Positions 52,095 through 60,679 of a stretch of 64,000 bases of DNA are shown piece by piece. The stretch comes from CAZBLK01 sp964492715 (lineage in GTDB: Bacteria; Bacillota; Clostridia; Lachnospirales; WRBF01), in the NCBI GenBank assembly GCA_964492715.1, contig CAZBLK010000002.1, positions 1 through 64,000 on the forward strand. Direction: 5' to 3'. The notes below the pieces were generated by a model. It was not told the origin of the DNA, did no database searches, and saw nothing but the letters and a program-made list of their open reading frames with translations. Both the position numbers and the translations under genes were made by a program. Positions within the stretch are counted from its first letter, which is position 1. Each line of letters begins with the position of its first letter.

Positions 52095-52238
52095 GAGCAA
52101 CACCCCCTTTCGAGGGTAAGCCAACCGCCCTAATTGGCTGTGCTTTCACATTATACCATATATATACACAGTAAATAAGAAGTTTTTTACAATAATTTAT
52201 AATATTTTGAATACATAACGTATAAAAAGGAAAATACT

Positions 52239-52266
52239 TTACTTATTTCCGCCATAGCTGTATAAT
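52239..52266 (+). promoter_or_regulatory. Probable promoter of ileS
   Basis: TTACTT (52239-52244), 16 bases, then TATAAT (52261-52266). The leader is only about 50 bases, too short for a T-box. Confidence 0.55.
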
Positions 52267-52323
52267 ATCTACTAATATTTGCATTTCTGCAATTTTAACG
52301 GCAAAAATCAAGGAGGATAAGTA

Positions 52324-55300
52324 ATGTTTAAAAAAGTAAGCACTGACTTAAACTTTTGTGAGCGTGAGCTTTCTATAGAGAAGTTTTGGAAAGAAAACGA
52401 CATTTTTTCAAAAAGCATGAAAAACCGAGAAGGCTCACCTGTTTTCACCTTTTATGACGGCCCGCCAACAGCAAACGGCAAGCCACACATTGGGCACATT
52501 ATAACAAGGGTTTTTAAGGACGTTATTCCAAGGTACAAAACAATGAAGGGCTACCACGTTCTTCGTAAGGCAGGCTGGGACACCCACGGGCTTCCAGTAG
52601 AGCTTGAGGTTGAAAAACAGCTTGGCATTAGCGGCAAGCCACAAATTGAAGAATACGGCTTAGAGCCATTTATCAAAAAATGCAAAGAAAGCGTTTGGAA
52701 GTATGAAAACGAGTGGCGTTTAATGAGCGACCGTGTTGGCTTTTGGGCAGACATGGACAACCCTTATATAACGTACAACAACTCTTACATTGAGTCTGTT
52801 TGGTGGGCTTTAAAAACAATTTCGGACAAAGGGCTTTTGTACAAAGGGCACAAAATTGTGCCGTACTGCCCACGCTGCGGAACAGCACTTTCAAGCCACG
52901 AGCTTGCACAAGGGTATAAAGATATTAAAGACCAATCAGCTTTTGCAAAGTTTAAAATAAAAGGCACAGAAAACGAATTTTTCCTTGCATGGACGACTAC
53001 GCCTTGGACACTTCCGTCAAACGTTGCTCTTTGTGTAAACGCAAAAGAAAATTATGCAAAAGTAAAATACGGCGAAGAAGTTTTCTTTATTGCAGAAGCT
53101 TTAATAACTACAGTTTTGGGCGATGGGCACGATGTTTTAGCCGTTTATAAAGGCAGCGAGCTTGAACACATGGAATACGAGCCGCTTTATGATTTTTATA
53201 CACCAGACAAAAAAGCGTACTACGTAGTTTGCGACGACTATGTTACGCTTACAGACGGTACTGGCATAGTTCACACTGCTCCAGCTTTTGGTGAAGACGA
53301 CGCAAGGGTAGGGCGAGTTTACGACCTTCCTTTTGTTCAGCTTGTAAACGAGCAAGGGCTTTTTGTTGACTGTGTAACGCCTTATGCAGGCAAGTTTGCA
53401 AAAGACACTGACCCTCTTATTATAAAAGACTTAAAAGAAAGCGGAAAGCTTTTTAAAGCTGTAGAGTTTGAGCATAACTATCCGTTTTGTTGGCGATGCG
53501 ACACGGCTCTTTTGTACTACGCACGTGACACATGGTTTATCGAAATGACAGCCGTTAAAGACCAGCTTGTTAAAAACAACCGCATGGTAAACTGGTACCC
53601 AGACAACATCAAAGACGGGCGTTTCGGAAACTTCCTTGAAAACGTAATCGACTGGGGGCTTAGCCGTGAAAGGTATTGGGGTACGCCACTTCCAATTTGG
53701 GAATGTTCCTGCGGACACAGGCATGTTGTTGGAAGCATTGCAGAGCTTAAAGAAATGGGTGACAACGTCCCAGACGACATTGAGCTTCACAGACCATACA
53801 TTGACGAAGTTAAGCTAAACTGTGAAAAGTGCGGCGGCAAAATGACAAGAGTAACCGAAGTTATCGACTGTTGGTTTGACTCTGGTGCAATGCCTTTTGC
53901 ACAATGGCACTATCCTTTTGAAAATAAGGAAATATTTGACCAAAATTTCCCAGCAGACTTTATTTCAGAAGCAATTGACCAAACTCGTGGTTGGTTCTAC
54001 ACATTAATGGCTATTTCTACTTTATTATTTGACCAGCCAGCGTTTAAAAACGTAATCGTTTTGGGACACGTTCAAGACAAGGACGGGCGCAAAATGTCGA
54101 AGCACTTGGGCAACGTTATAGACCCATGGGACGTTTTAAACAAGCAAGGCGCAGACGCTGTTCGCTGGTACTTTGCAACAAACTCTGCACCGTGGCTTCC
54201 AAGCCGCTTCTACGAGGAAGCAGTAAACGAAGCACAGCGCAAGTTTATGGGCACGCTTTGGAACACGTATGCTTTCTTCGTGCTTTACGCTAACATTGAC
54301 AAGTTTAACCCTATGGATTACAAGCTTGAATACGACAAGCTTAACCCGCTTGACCGTTGGATTTTGTCAAAACTTAACACTCTTGTAAACTACGTTGACA
54401 CATGCCTTGCAGAATACAAGCACACAGAGCCTACAAGAGCTATAAACGAATTTGTTGATGAATTGTCAAACTGGTACGTAAGGCGCAGCCGTGAACGTTT
54501 TTGGGCAAACGATATGCCACAGGCAAAAGTTAACGCTTACATGACGCTTTACACAGTGCTTACGACGCTTACAAAAGTTACAGCACCGTTTGTTCCTTAT
54601 ATGGCAGAGGAAATGTACCAAAACCTTGTAAAGACAGTTGACGAAAGCGCACCTGAGAGCGTGCATTTGTGCGACTTCCCTGTTTATAACGAAGCTATGG
54701 TAGACACACTCCTTGAAGCAAACATGACAAGCGTTCTTGACATTGTTGTTTTGGGTCGTGCGGCTAGAAACAGCGCAAACATCAAAAACCGCCAGCCACT
54801 TGGTTTAATGTACGTTAAGTCAGATGCTCCGCAGCTTCCCGAGTCTTACGTTGAAATAATTGCTGATGAGCTGAACGTAAAGTCGGTTAAATTTACAGAC
54901 AATGTAACACACTTTACAACTTACAAGTTTAAACCACAGCTTCGCACGCTTGGTCCAAAGTACGGCAAGCTTGTTCCGCAAATTGCCGAAGCTTTAAACG
55001 GCTTTGACGGAAACGAACTTATGGATATGTTTAGGGCAGGCGAAGTTTCGTTTACTGTAGACGGAACTGACGTTACGCTTGCAGAAGCCGACGTGCTTAT
55101 AGAATCATCACAAAAAGAAGGGTTTATGGCACAAACAGACAAAGGCGTAACAGTTGTAATAAACACAGTTTTGTCTGACGAGCTTGTTGAAGAAGGCTTT
55201 GTGCGTGAAATTATAAGTAAAATTCAAACAATGCGTAAGGAAGCCGACTTCCTTGTGCTTGACAGAATAACTGTTTACCACATCGGCAACGCAAAAATTG

Positions 55301-55443
55301 CTGAAATTATCGACAGAAACGAGGACGAAATTAAGTCTGAGGTTTTGGCGGACAGCATTGTTTCTTCTCAACCTTCTGGGTTTGTTAAGGAATGGAGCAT
55401 TAACGGAGAAAACGTTACGCTTGGGGTAGTAGTAAATAAGTAG
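52324..55443 (+). CDS. ileS: Isoleucyl-tRNA synthetase, long (type 2) form
   Basis: Charges tRNA-Ile. The 1039-residue enzyme has the class I signature KPHIGHI near residue 57 and KMSKHLGN as the second motif, with a large editing domain between them (LAWTTTPWTLPSNVALCV). The length, the FYDGPPTANGKPHIGH block and the lack of a C-terminal zinc finger fit the eukaryote-like type 2 group, known for tolerance to mupirocin. ATG 52324 follows AAGGAGG. It is followed by a terminator. Confidence 0.95.
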   Translation: MFKKVSTDLNFCERELSIEKFWKENDIFSKSMKNREGSPVFTFYDGPPTANGKPHIGHIITRVFKDVIPRYKTMKGYHVLRKAGWDTHGLPVELEVEKQLGISGKPQIEEYGLEPFIKKCKESVWKYENEWRLMSDRVGFWADMDNPYITYNNSYIESVWWALKTISDKGLLYKGHKIVPYCPRCGTALSSHELAQGYKDIKDQSAFAKFKIKGTENEFFLAWTTTPWTLPSNVALCVNAKENYAKVKYGEEVFFIAEALITTVLGDGHDVLAVYKGSELEHMEYEPLYDFYTPDKKAYYVVCDDYVTLTDGTGIVHTAPAFGEDDARVGRVYDLPFVQLVNEQGLFVDCVTPYAGKFAKDTDPLIIKDLKESGKLFKAVEFEHNYPFCWRCDTALLYYARDTWFIEMTAVKDQLVKNNRMVNWYPDNIKDGRFGNFLENVIDWGLSRERYWGTPLPIWECSCGHRHVVGSIAELKEMGDNVPDDIELHRPYIDEVKLNCEKCGGKMTRVTEVIDCWFDSGAMPFAQWHYPFENKEIFDQNFPADFISEAIDQTRGWFYTLMAISTLLFDQPAFKNVIVLGHVQDKDGRKMSKHLGNVIDPWDVLNKQGADAVRWYFATNSAPWLPSRFYEEAVNEAQRKFMGTLWNTYAFFVLYANIDKFNPMDYKLEYDKLNPLDRWILSKLNTLVNYVDTCLAEYKHTEPTRAINEFVDELSNWYVRRSRERFWANDMPQAKVNAYMTLYTVLTTLTKVTAPFVPYMAEEMYQNLVKTVDESAPESVHLCDFPVYNEAMVDTLLEANMTSVLDIVVLGRAARNSANIKNRQPLGLMYVKSDAPQLPESYVEIIADELNVKSVKFTDNVTHFTTYKFKPQLRTLGPKYGKLVPQIAEALNGFDGNELMDMFRAGEVSFTVDGTDVTLAEADVLIESSQKEGFMAQTDKGVTVVINTVLSDELVEEGFVREIISKIQTMRKEADFLVLDRITVYHIGNAKIAEIIDRNEDEIKSEVLADSIVSSQPSGFVKEWSINGENVTLGVVVNK

Positions 55444-55452
55444 TTTTTATGG

Positions 55453-55483
55453 CAAGGGGGCATGAATGCTCCCTTGTTTTTTT
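55453..55483 (+). terminator. Terminator after ileS
   Basis: CAAGGGGGCAT-GA-ATGCTCCCTTG followed by TTTTTTT. Confidence 0.85.
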
Positions 55484-55600
55484 AATAATTTAAAGTTGTT
55501 TAACCGCATATGTATATGATATGATATACTATACAACACAAGACTGGAAATTTATGCTTAACGCAGTAAAATAAAATTTGCTTGGCTGGGGGTATAGTTT

Positions 55601-56353
55601 ATGATTGACCTAATTTTAAAGCTAAACTGTAATTTTTCTGACGCTGATAAAGAGGAATGTTTTCCTGTTATATTTAGAATTATTGACCTGTCAAAACTAG
55701 CACGCATGAAAGGCATTTTAGCATTAGAGCTTGAAATGGAAAACGAGCAAAACTTTTTTCTAAAAACAGCAATCGAACTAGTTGTTGACGGAACTGACCC
55801 AAAACTGGTTAAAGAAATTTTGCAAAGCATTATTGTGTCGGGCAAATATTCAGGCGCACAGCTTCTTAGCAGGCTTATTATTGCCGAAGGTATTTTGTCG
55901 ATGCAGCAAGGAGAAAACCCTAGAATTGTTGAGTTAAAATTAAGTGCTTTGCTGGGCGAAAGCTATATTCAGCAAATTAATGAAAAGCTTAGTGAAAGAG
56001 AATTTGGTGTAACAAAATTTCATAATTTTTTGCGTACTTTAAAGGGCAAAGAAGCTTTGCAAGAAAGCTTGAAGTTTGAAGAATTGTTATTAAAGCTTGA
56101 TAAGCGTTCAATTCAAACTATCTTTCGTAATTTAAGCATTCAATGTTTAGTAGCTGCCCTTTATGGGTGTAGTGCAAGTTTAATTTACAAAGTGTCCGAA
56201 AATTTTTCAATGAACGTTTGTAAAATGATTTGTGACGAATGGGAGTTTGCAAAAAATACAAGTAAGCAAACTATAGTTAGTTGTCAAGAGGAAATAATAA
56301 AAAAAGTTAACTTGCTTGTAAGCCAAGGCGAAATTATACTTATTAATAAATAG
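55601..56353 (+). CDS. MotA cytoplasmic-segment / FliG C-terminal fusion protein
   Basis: A 250-residue soluble protein without membrane helices. Residues about 20-77 (LSKLARMKGILALELEMEN, FFLKTAIELVVDGTDPKLV) follow the MotA cytoplasmic loop; residues about 88-120 (LLSRLIIAEGILSMQQGENP, RIVELKLSALL) follow MotA's cytoplasmic C-terminus. The four MotA membrane helices are absent and the two pieces are joined by about 12 residues. Residues about 158-246 follow the FliG C-terminal torque domain (KFEELLLKLDKRSIQTIFR, VAALYGCS, CDEWEF, QEEIIKKVNLLVSQGEI). No flagellar genes are near. The role is unknown. ATG 55601 has only a weak upstream site. Confidence 0.7.
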   Translation: MIDLILKLNCNFSDADKEECFPVIFRIIDLSKLARMKGILALELEMENEQNFFLKTAIELVVDGTDPKLVKEILQSIIVSGKYSGAQLLSRLIIAEGILSMQQGENPRIVELKLSALLGESYIQQINEKLSEREFGVTKFHNFLRTLKGKEALQESLKFEELLLKLDKRSIQTIFRNLSIQCLVAALYGCSASLIYKVSENFSMNVCKMICDEWEFAKNTSKQTIVSCQEEIIKKVNLLVSQGEIILINK

Positions 56354-56384
56354 GCGGAATGAATATGCTTTACTCGGAGGAAAA

Positions 56385-57095
56385 ATGAACCTGCAACAAT
56401 TGTTAAGCCAAACAAGAAAATGCGTAAGCGACTACAACATGATAAATGACGGCGACAAAATTGCTGTTGGTATTTCTGGCGGAAAAGACAGCTTGACGCT
56501 TTTAGTTGTGCTAAAGGTGCTTCAGCGTTTTTACCCAAAAAAGTTTGAGCTTGAAGCTATAACAGTTTCTTTGGGGCTTTCGGGCTTTGACACCTCGCCT
56601 GTTAAAAAGCTTTGTGACGAAATTGGTGTAAACTACACAGTTGTAGACACACAAATAGGCGAAGTAATTTTTGAAGCAAGAAAAGAAAAGAACCCATGTT
56701 CCCTTTGCTCGAAAATGCGAAAGGGTGCTTTACATAACGAAGCTACAAGGCTTGGCTGCAACAAAATTGCACTTGGGCACAACAACGACGACGTAATTCA
56801 AACGTTTTTTCTTTCTCTTTTTTATGAGGGAAGAATACACACGTTTAGCCCTGTTACACAGCTTGAAAAAACAGGGCTATGCTCTATTCGCCCAATTGCT
56901 TATGTCAACGAAGCAGACGTAGTTTCGTTTGTTAAAAAAAGCGGAATTCAAGTTGTAAAAAGCCCATGCCCTGTTGACGGGCATACAAAACGTGAAGCTA
57001 TGAAAAAGTTTATCAGCGAGCAGTCGTTTATTTATAAAAGTTTTAAGCAAAAGGTTTTTGGCGCATTAAAGCGGTCTGGCATTAGCGGGTGGTGA
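56385..57095 (+). CDS. ttcA: TtcA/TilS-type tRNA sulfurtransferase
   Basis: A 236-residue PP-loop ATPase (SGGKDS at 31-36) with the NPCSLCSKMRKG cysteine pair and the CPVDGHTKRE segment with a third cysteine, the set that holds the iron-sulfur cluster in TtcA. TtcA makes 2-thiocytidine at tRNA position 32. ATG 56385 follows CGGAGGA. It is five bases before the recombinase gene. Confidence 0.88.
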   Translation: MNLQQLLSQTRKCVSDYNMINDGDKIAVGISGGKDSLTLLVVLKVLQRFYPKKFELEAITVSLGLSGFDTSPVKKLCDEIGVNYTVVDTQIGEVIFEARKEKNPCSLCSKMRKGALHNEATRLGCNKIALGHNNDDVIQTFFLSLFYEGRIHTFSPVTQLEKTGLCSIRPIAYVNEADVVSFVKKSGIQVVKSPCPVDGHTKREAMKKFISEQSFIYKSFKQKVFGALKRSGISGW

Positions 57096-57099
57096 TTTT

Positions 57100-58161
57100 T
57101 TGTCTAAAGATTATTATAAAGAATTAAAGCAAAAAAACACGGTTTTGCTTAGGCACATGCTTTTAGAGCTTCCGCCGTTTATGCCGACATTTTTTAGGGG
57201 CATTGCCGAGCGCACCGCCCCACGAACACGCATTGCTTATGCAATTGACTACAAGGTATTTTTTACATATTTAACAAAGTGCTGTAAAAGCTTTTTGGGA
57301 GTTTTAATAACAGACTTTACTTTGGACATGCTTAACCTTGTTTCAACCGATGACATTGAAGGCTACATGGAGTATTTAAGCTTTTACACAAAAGAAAAAT
57401 TCGGCAAAACTGTAGAGCTTCAAAACGACGAAAGTGGAAAGGCAAGGAAGCTTGCTTCTATCCGCAAGCTTTTTGCGTACTTTTTTAAAAAAGGGGCAAT
57501 ACAAGCAAACCCAGCCGACAGAGTGGACTTTCCAAAGTTGCACAAAAAAAATATCATTCGCCTAGAGCCAAACGAAGTTGCAACGCTTTTAGACAAGGTT
57601 GAAAACGGCGAAGGACTGTCAAAAGGGCAAAAAAAATATCATGGTTTAACCGTAAAGCGTGACTTGGCAATTGTTACGCTTTTGCTTGGCACAGGTATGC
57701 GTGTTTCGGAATGTGTGGGAATTGACGTCACGCACGTTAACTTTGAAAAAGGCTGTGTAAAAGTAACACGCAAAGGCGGAGACGAGTCCATTCTTTATTT
57801 TGGTGACGAAGTTAAAACAGCACTTGCCGAATATGTAGACGAAAGGCTTAAAGCTACGCCGTGTGAAGGGCATGAAGGTGCTTTGTTTTTGTCACTGCAA
57901 AACAGGCGCATTACTGTGCGTTCTGTTCAGAAGCTTGTTAAAAAGTATGCACGTGTTTCTGTTGCGCTTAAAAAGGTTTCGCCCCACAAACTTAGAAGCA
58001 CTTACGGCACAAACCTTTACATGGAGTCGGGCGACATTTATTTAGTTGCAGACGTTTTGGGGCATACTGATGTAAACACGACTGTTAAGCACTACGTTCA
58101 AATGGCAGAGGAACGTCGGAAACAGGCGGCGAAATATGTTGTTTTGCGCTCGGAGGATTAG
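57100..58161 (+). CDS. Tyrosine recombinase (XerC/XerD-like)
   Basis: A 353-residue recombinase with an N-terminal SAM-like DNA-binding domain and all catalytic residues: Arg201 (GTGMRVSE), Lys225, His296 and Arg299 (SPHKLRS), His322 (GHTDVNTT) and Tyr332 (HYVQMAE). The length and close linkage with ttcA suggest a chromosomal Xer-type protein rather than the integrase of an element; there are no attachment repeats or phage genes nearby. TTG 57100 follows GGGTGG. Confidence 0.82.
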   Translation: MSKDYYKELKQKNTVLLRHMLLELPPFMPTFFRGIAERTAPRTRIAYAIDYKVFFTYLTKCCKSFLGVLITDFTLDMLNLVSTDDIEGYMEYLSFYTKEKFGKTVELQNDESGKARKLASIRKLFAYFFKKGAIQANPADRVDFPKLHKKNIIRLEPNEVATLLDKVENGEGLSKGQKKYHGLTVKRDLAIVTLLLGTGMRVSECVGIDVTHVNFEKGCVKVTRKGGDESILYFGDEVKTALAEYVDERLKATPCEGHEGALFLSLQNRRITVRSVQKLVKKYARVSVALKKVSPHKLRSTYGTNLYMESGDIYLVADVLGHTDVNTTVKHYVQMAEERRKQAAKYVVLRSED

Positions 58162-58207
58162 CAAACAGCTCAAAATTTATTTACTTCATTATATATTAAT
58201 ATATCCA

Positions 58208-58236
58208 TTGACTTTTTTCGCATAATAGTGTATATA
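58208..58236 (+). promoter_or_regulatory. Probable promoter of the polyamine cluster
   Basis: TTGACT (58208-58213), 17 bases, then TATATA (58231-58236), about 30 bases before speD. Confidence 0.6.
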
Positions 58237-58265
58237 TTATTATTACATATTATAAAAAGGGTGTG

Positions 58266-59081
58266 ATGTTTGGGTTGGAAAAAAAGCTTACACTGTACGG
58301 CTTTAACAACCTCACAAAAACACTTAGCTTCAACATCTATGATGTTTGCTATGCAAAAAGTGAGAGAGAGCAAAAAGACTATATTGCTTATATAGACGAG
58401 CAGTATAATTCCGAAAGGCTTACAAATATTTTGTGCAACGTTACACAAATTATCGGTGCACACGTCATTAGCATTTCAAAGCAAGATTATGAGCCACAAG
58501 GAGCCTCTGTTAACATTTTATGTTCAGAGGAACGTGGTGTTGCAAAAAAAACAGACGAGCATGGCGAAGACGGGGGCGAATCTCCAGCAGACGGCAACCA
58601 AATGATTGGTGCGCATTTGGACAAGAGCCATGTCACAGTGCACACGTTTCCAGAATATCACCCGAAAAATTCAATTTCTACGTTCCGTGTAGACATTGAC
58701 GTTGCAACATGTGGGTGTATCTCTCCGCTTAACGCACTTGACTACCTTATATCAAGCTTTGACTCGGACATTATTACAATTGACTATAGGGTAAGGGGCT
58801 TCACGAGAGATGTTGAGGGCAAAAAGTTTTACATTGACCACGACATAACATCTATTCAAGATTATATAGACAAAAAAACACTGACACGATACGATGCAAT
58901 TGACGTAAATGTGTATCAGTCAAACATTTTTCACACCAAGCTTTTGATAAAGGAAATAGAACTTCAAAACTATTTGTTTAACAAAGACGTTTACGAGCTT
59001 CCTCCACAGCAAAGGCTTAAAATTACGGACGACCTAAGGCAAGAAATGATAGAAATTTACAGCGGAATGAATATATACTAA
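58266..59081 (+). CDS. speD: S-adenosylmethionine decarboxylase (proteobacterial type)
   Basis: Supplies decarboxylated SAM as aminopropyl donor. The 271-residue proenzyme is very close in pattern to E. coli SpeD: LYGFNNLTKTLSFNIYDVCYA, QDYEPQGASVNIL, the self-cleavage site AHLDK-SHVTVHTFPE (pyruvoyl from Ser121), TFRVDIDVATCGCISPLNAL and VNVYQSNIFHTKLLIKE. Most Bacillus-type SpeD proteins are about half this size. ATG 58266 is preferred to GTG 58263 for spacing from AAAAGG. Confidence 0.93.
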   Translation: MFGLEKKLTLYGFNNLTKTLSFNIYDVCYAKSEREQKDYIAYIDEQYNSERLTNILCNVTQIIGAHVISISKQDYEPQGASVNILCSEERGVAKKTDEHGEDGGESPADGNQMIGAHLDKSHVTVHTFPEYHPKNSISTFRVDIDVATCGCISPLNALDYLISSFDSDIITIDYRVRGFTRDVEGKKFYIDHDITSIQDYIDKKTLTRYDAIDVNVYQSNIFHTKLLIKEIELQNYLFNKDVYELPPQQRLKITDDLRQEMIEIYSGMNIY

Positions 59082-59117
59082 AAAATAAAAACTACAGGAT
59101 ATTACTTCCCCATGCAT

Positions 59118-59186
59118 AAAAAATGGGGTCAAGGGGTTTACCCCTTGTGGGGGTTTGGGGGCAACGCCCCCAAGGTTTTATCTTTT
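59118..59186. repeat. GC-rich hairpin repeat, family A (full form)
   Basis: ATGGGGTCAAGGGG-TTTA-CCCCTTG, then TGGGGGTTTGGGGGC-AAC-GCCCCCAAGGTTTTATC. Between speD and speA. Confidence 0.75.
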
Positions 59187-59207
59187 AATAGGATTGGGGG
59201 TAGATAA

Positions 59208-60656
59208 ATGAAACACTACACGCAGAGCAACGCTCCGATATACGAGGCTCTAAAATCTTACAAACGAAACAGAACGGTGCGCTTTGACGTACCAGGCCAC
59301 AAGGGCGGCCGTGACAACCCAGAACTAAAAGAGTTTTTGGGTGCAAACTGCCTTGAAGCAGACGTTAATTCAATGAAATGTCTTGACAACTTGTGCCACC
59401 CTGTTTCCGTCATAAAAGACGCTGAAAAGTTGGCAAGCGAAGCCTTTGGCTCTCGCTCGGCTTTTTTTATCGTTAACGGAACTACTGCTTCTATTCAAGC
59501 AATGATAATGTCCGCCTGCAAAGCTGGCGAAAAAATTATTATGCCACGAAACGTACACAGAAGCTCTATAAACACTCTTGTTGTGTGCGGTGCAATCCCT
59601 GTTTATGTAAACCCTGGCGCAAACAACGATTTGGGCATTCCTTTAGGTATGCGAATTGAAGATATTGAGAAAGCTATACATGAAAACCCAGACGCAAAAG
59701 CCGTTTTTGTAAACAACCCTACGTACTACGGCATTTGTTCAGACTTAAAGGCTATAGTAGAGCTTGCACATAAACACAACATGCTTGTTCTCGTAGACGA
59801 AGCGCACGGCACACACTTTTACTTTGGTGATGACATGCCGCAAAACGCAATGAGTGCAGGGGCTGACATGTCGGCTGTAAGCACGCACAAAACAGGCGGT
59901 TCGCTTACGCAAAGCTCATTTCTTTTGCTTGGAGAAAACGTGAACGAAGGTTACGTTCGGCAAATAATTAACCTTTTGCAAACGACAAGTGCTTCTTACC
60001 TTTTGCTTTCTTCGCTAGACCTTGCAAGAAAAAACCTTGCGCTTCACGGCAAAGAAATTTTTAGAAAAGCAAACGAGTTTGCAACTTATGCCCGAAACGA
60101 AATTAACAAAATTGGTGGCTACAACGCCTTTGGGCGTGAGCTGATAAACGGCAGCGACGTTTACGACTTTGACACAATTAAGCTTTCGGTGCATACAAGG
60201 GCGATAGGTCTTGCTGGAAAAGAAGTGTATGACATACTGCGTGATGATTATGATATTCAAATAGAACTTGGTGATATTGGTAACATTCTTGCTATTATTT
60301 CTTCTGGTGACAGAGCCTTTGAAATTGAACGGCTTATAGGCGCACTTGCAGACATTAAACGGCTGTACCAAAAGGACGCAAGCGGAATGTTTTCACAAGA
60401 ATATATAAACCCAATCGTTAAAATGCCGCCGCAGCAAGCCTTTTATGCTGAAAAGCGTGCTGTTCCAATTGAGCAAAGTGCCGGCAAAATTAGCGGTGAA
60501 ACAGTAATGGCGTATCCGCCTGGCATACCAATTTTAGCACCTGGTGAGCTTATAACAGAAGAAATTTTGGAGTACATTGCATATGCACGGGCTAAAGGGT
60601 GTTCGCTTACTGGACCTGAAGATTTAAGCATTAAGCGGATTAATATTTTGGTTTAA
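59208..60656 (+). CDS. speA: Arginine decarboxylase (Orn/Lys/Arg decarboxylase family, short form)
   Basis: PLP enzyme converting arginine to agmatine, judged from its place with speB. The 482-residue protein has FDVPGHKGG near the N-terminus, DEAHGTHFYF with the PLP-contact aspartate, and STHKTGGSLTQSS with the PLP lysine at 228. It is of the Bacillus SpeA type (no wing domain). Lysine decarboxylase of the same family is the main alternative. AGGATTGGGGG lies upstream of ATG 59208. Confidence 0.88.
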   Translation: MKHYTQSNAPIYEALKSYKRNRTVRFDVPGHKGGRDNPELKEFLGANCLEADVNSMKCLDNLCHPVSVIKDAEKLASEAFGSRSAFFIVNGTTASIQAMIMSACKAGEKIIMPRNVHRSSINTLVVCGAIPVYVNPGANNDLGIPLGMRIEDIEKAIHENPDAKAVFVNNPTYYGICSDLKAIVELAHKHNMLVLVDEAHGTHFYFGDDMPQNAMSAGADMSAVSTHKTGGSLTQSSFLLLGENVNEGYVRQIINLLQTTSASYLLLSSLDLARKNLALHGKEIFRKANEFATYARNEINKIGGYNAFGRELINGSDVYDFDTIKLSVHTRAIGLAGKEVYDILRDDYDIQIELGDIGNILAIISSGDRAFEIERLIGALADIKRLYQKDASGMFSQEYINPIVKMPPQQAFYAEKRAVPIEQSAGKISGETVMAYPPGIPILAPGELITEEILEYIAYARAKGCSLTGPEDLSIKRINILV

Positions 60657-60679
60657 TACATTATAATGAGGTAACGCTT

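Larger units (their letters stand above)
51173..52155. repeat. Three tandem type I toxin-antitoxin units
   Basis: Three copies of a roughly 300-base unit at a period of 341-343 bases: 51173-51471, 51512-51814 and 51855-52155. Each holds a rightward promoter (TTGAAA-17-TATAAT), a hairpin that terminates leftward RNA, a hairpin AGCCAA...TTGGCT, a hairpin that terminates rightward RNA, a leftward 28-codon gene, a second AGCCAA...TTGGCT hairpin and a leftward -10 box. Spacers of 40 bases join them. Copies differ at few positions. Confidence 0.9.

Noticed and set aside
51173..52155. CRISPR array
   Set aside because: Three long repeats with a period near 342 bases and nearly identical spacers are not CRISPR; each unit has a gene, promoters and terminators.
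52160..52323. T-box leader before ileS
   Set aside because: The space after the -10 box is about 50 bases and there is no specifier loop, T-box sequence or terminator/antiterminator.
57100..58161. Integrase of a mobile element
   Set aside because: No attachment repeats, tRNA target, excisionase or phage genes are near; the gene is tightly linked to ttcA.
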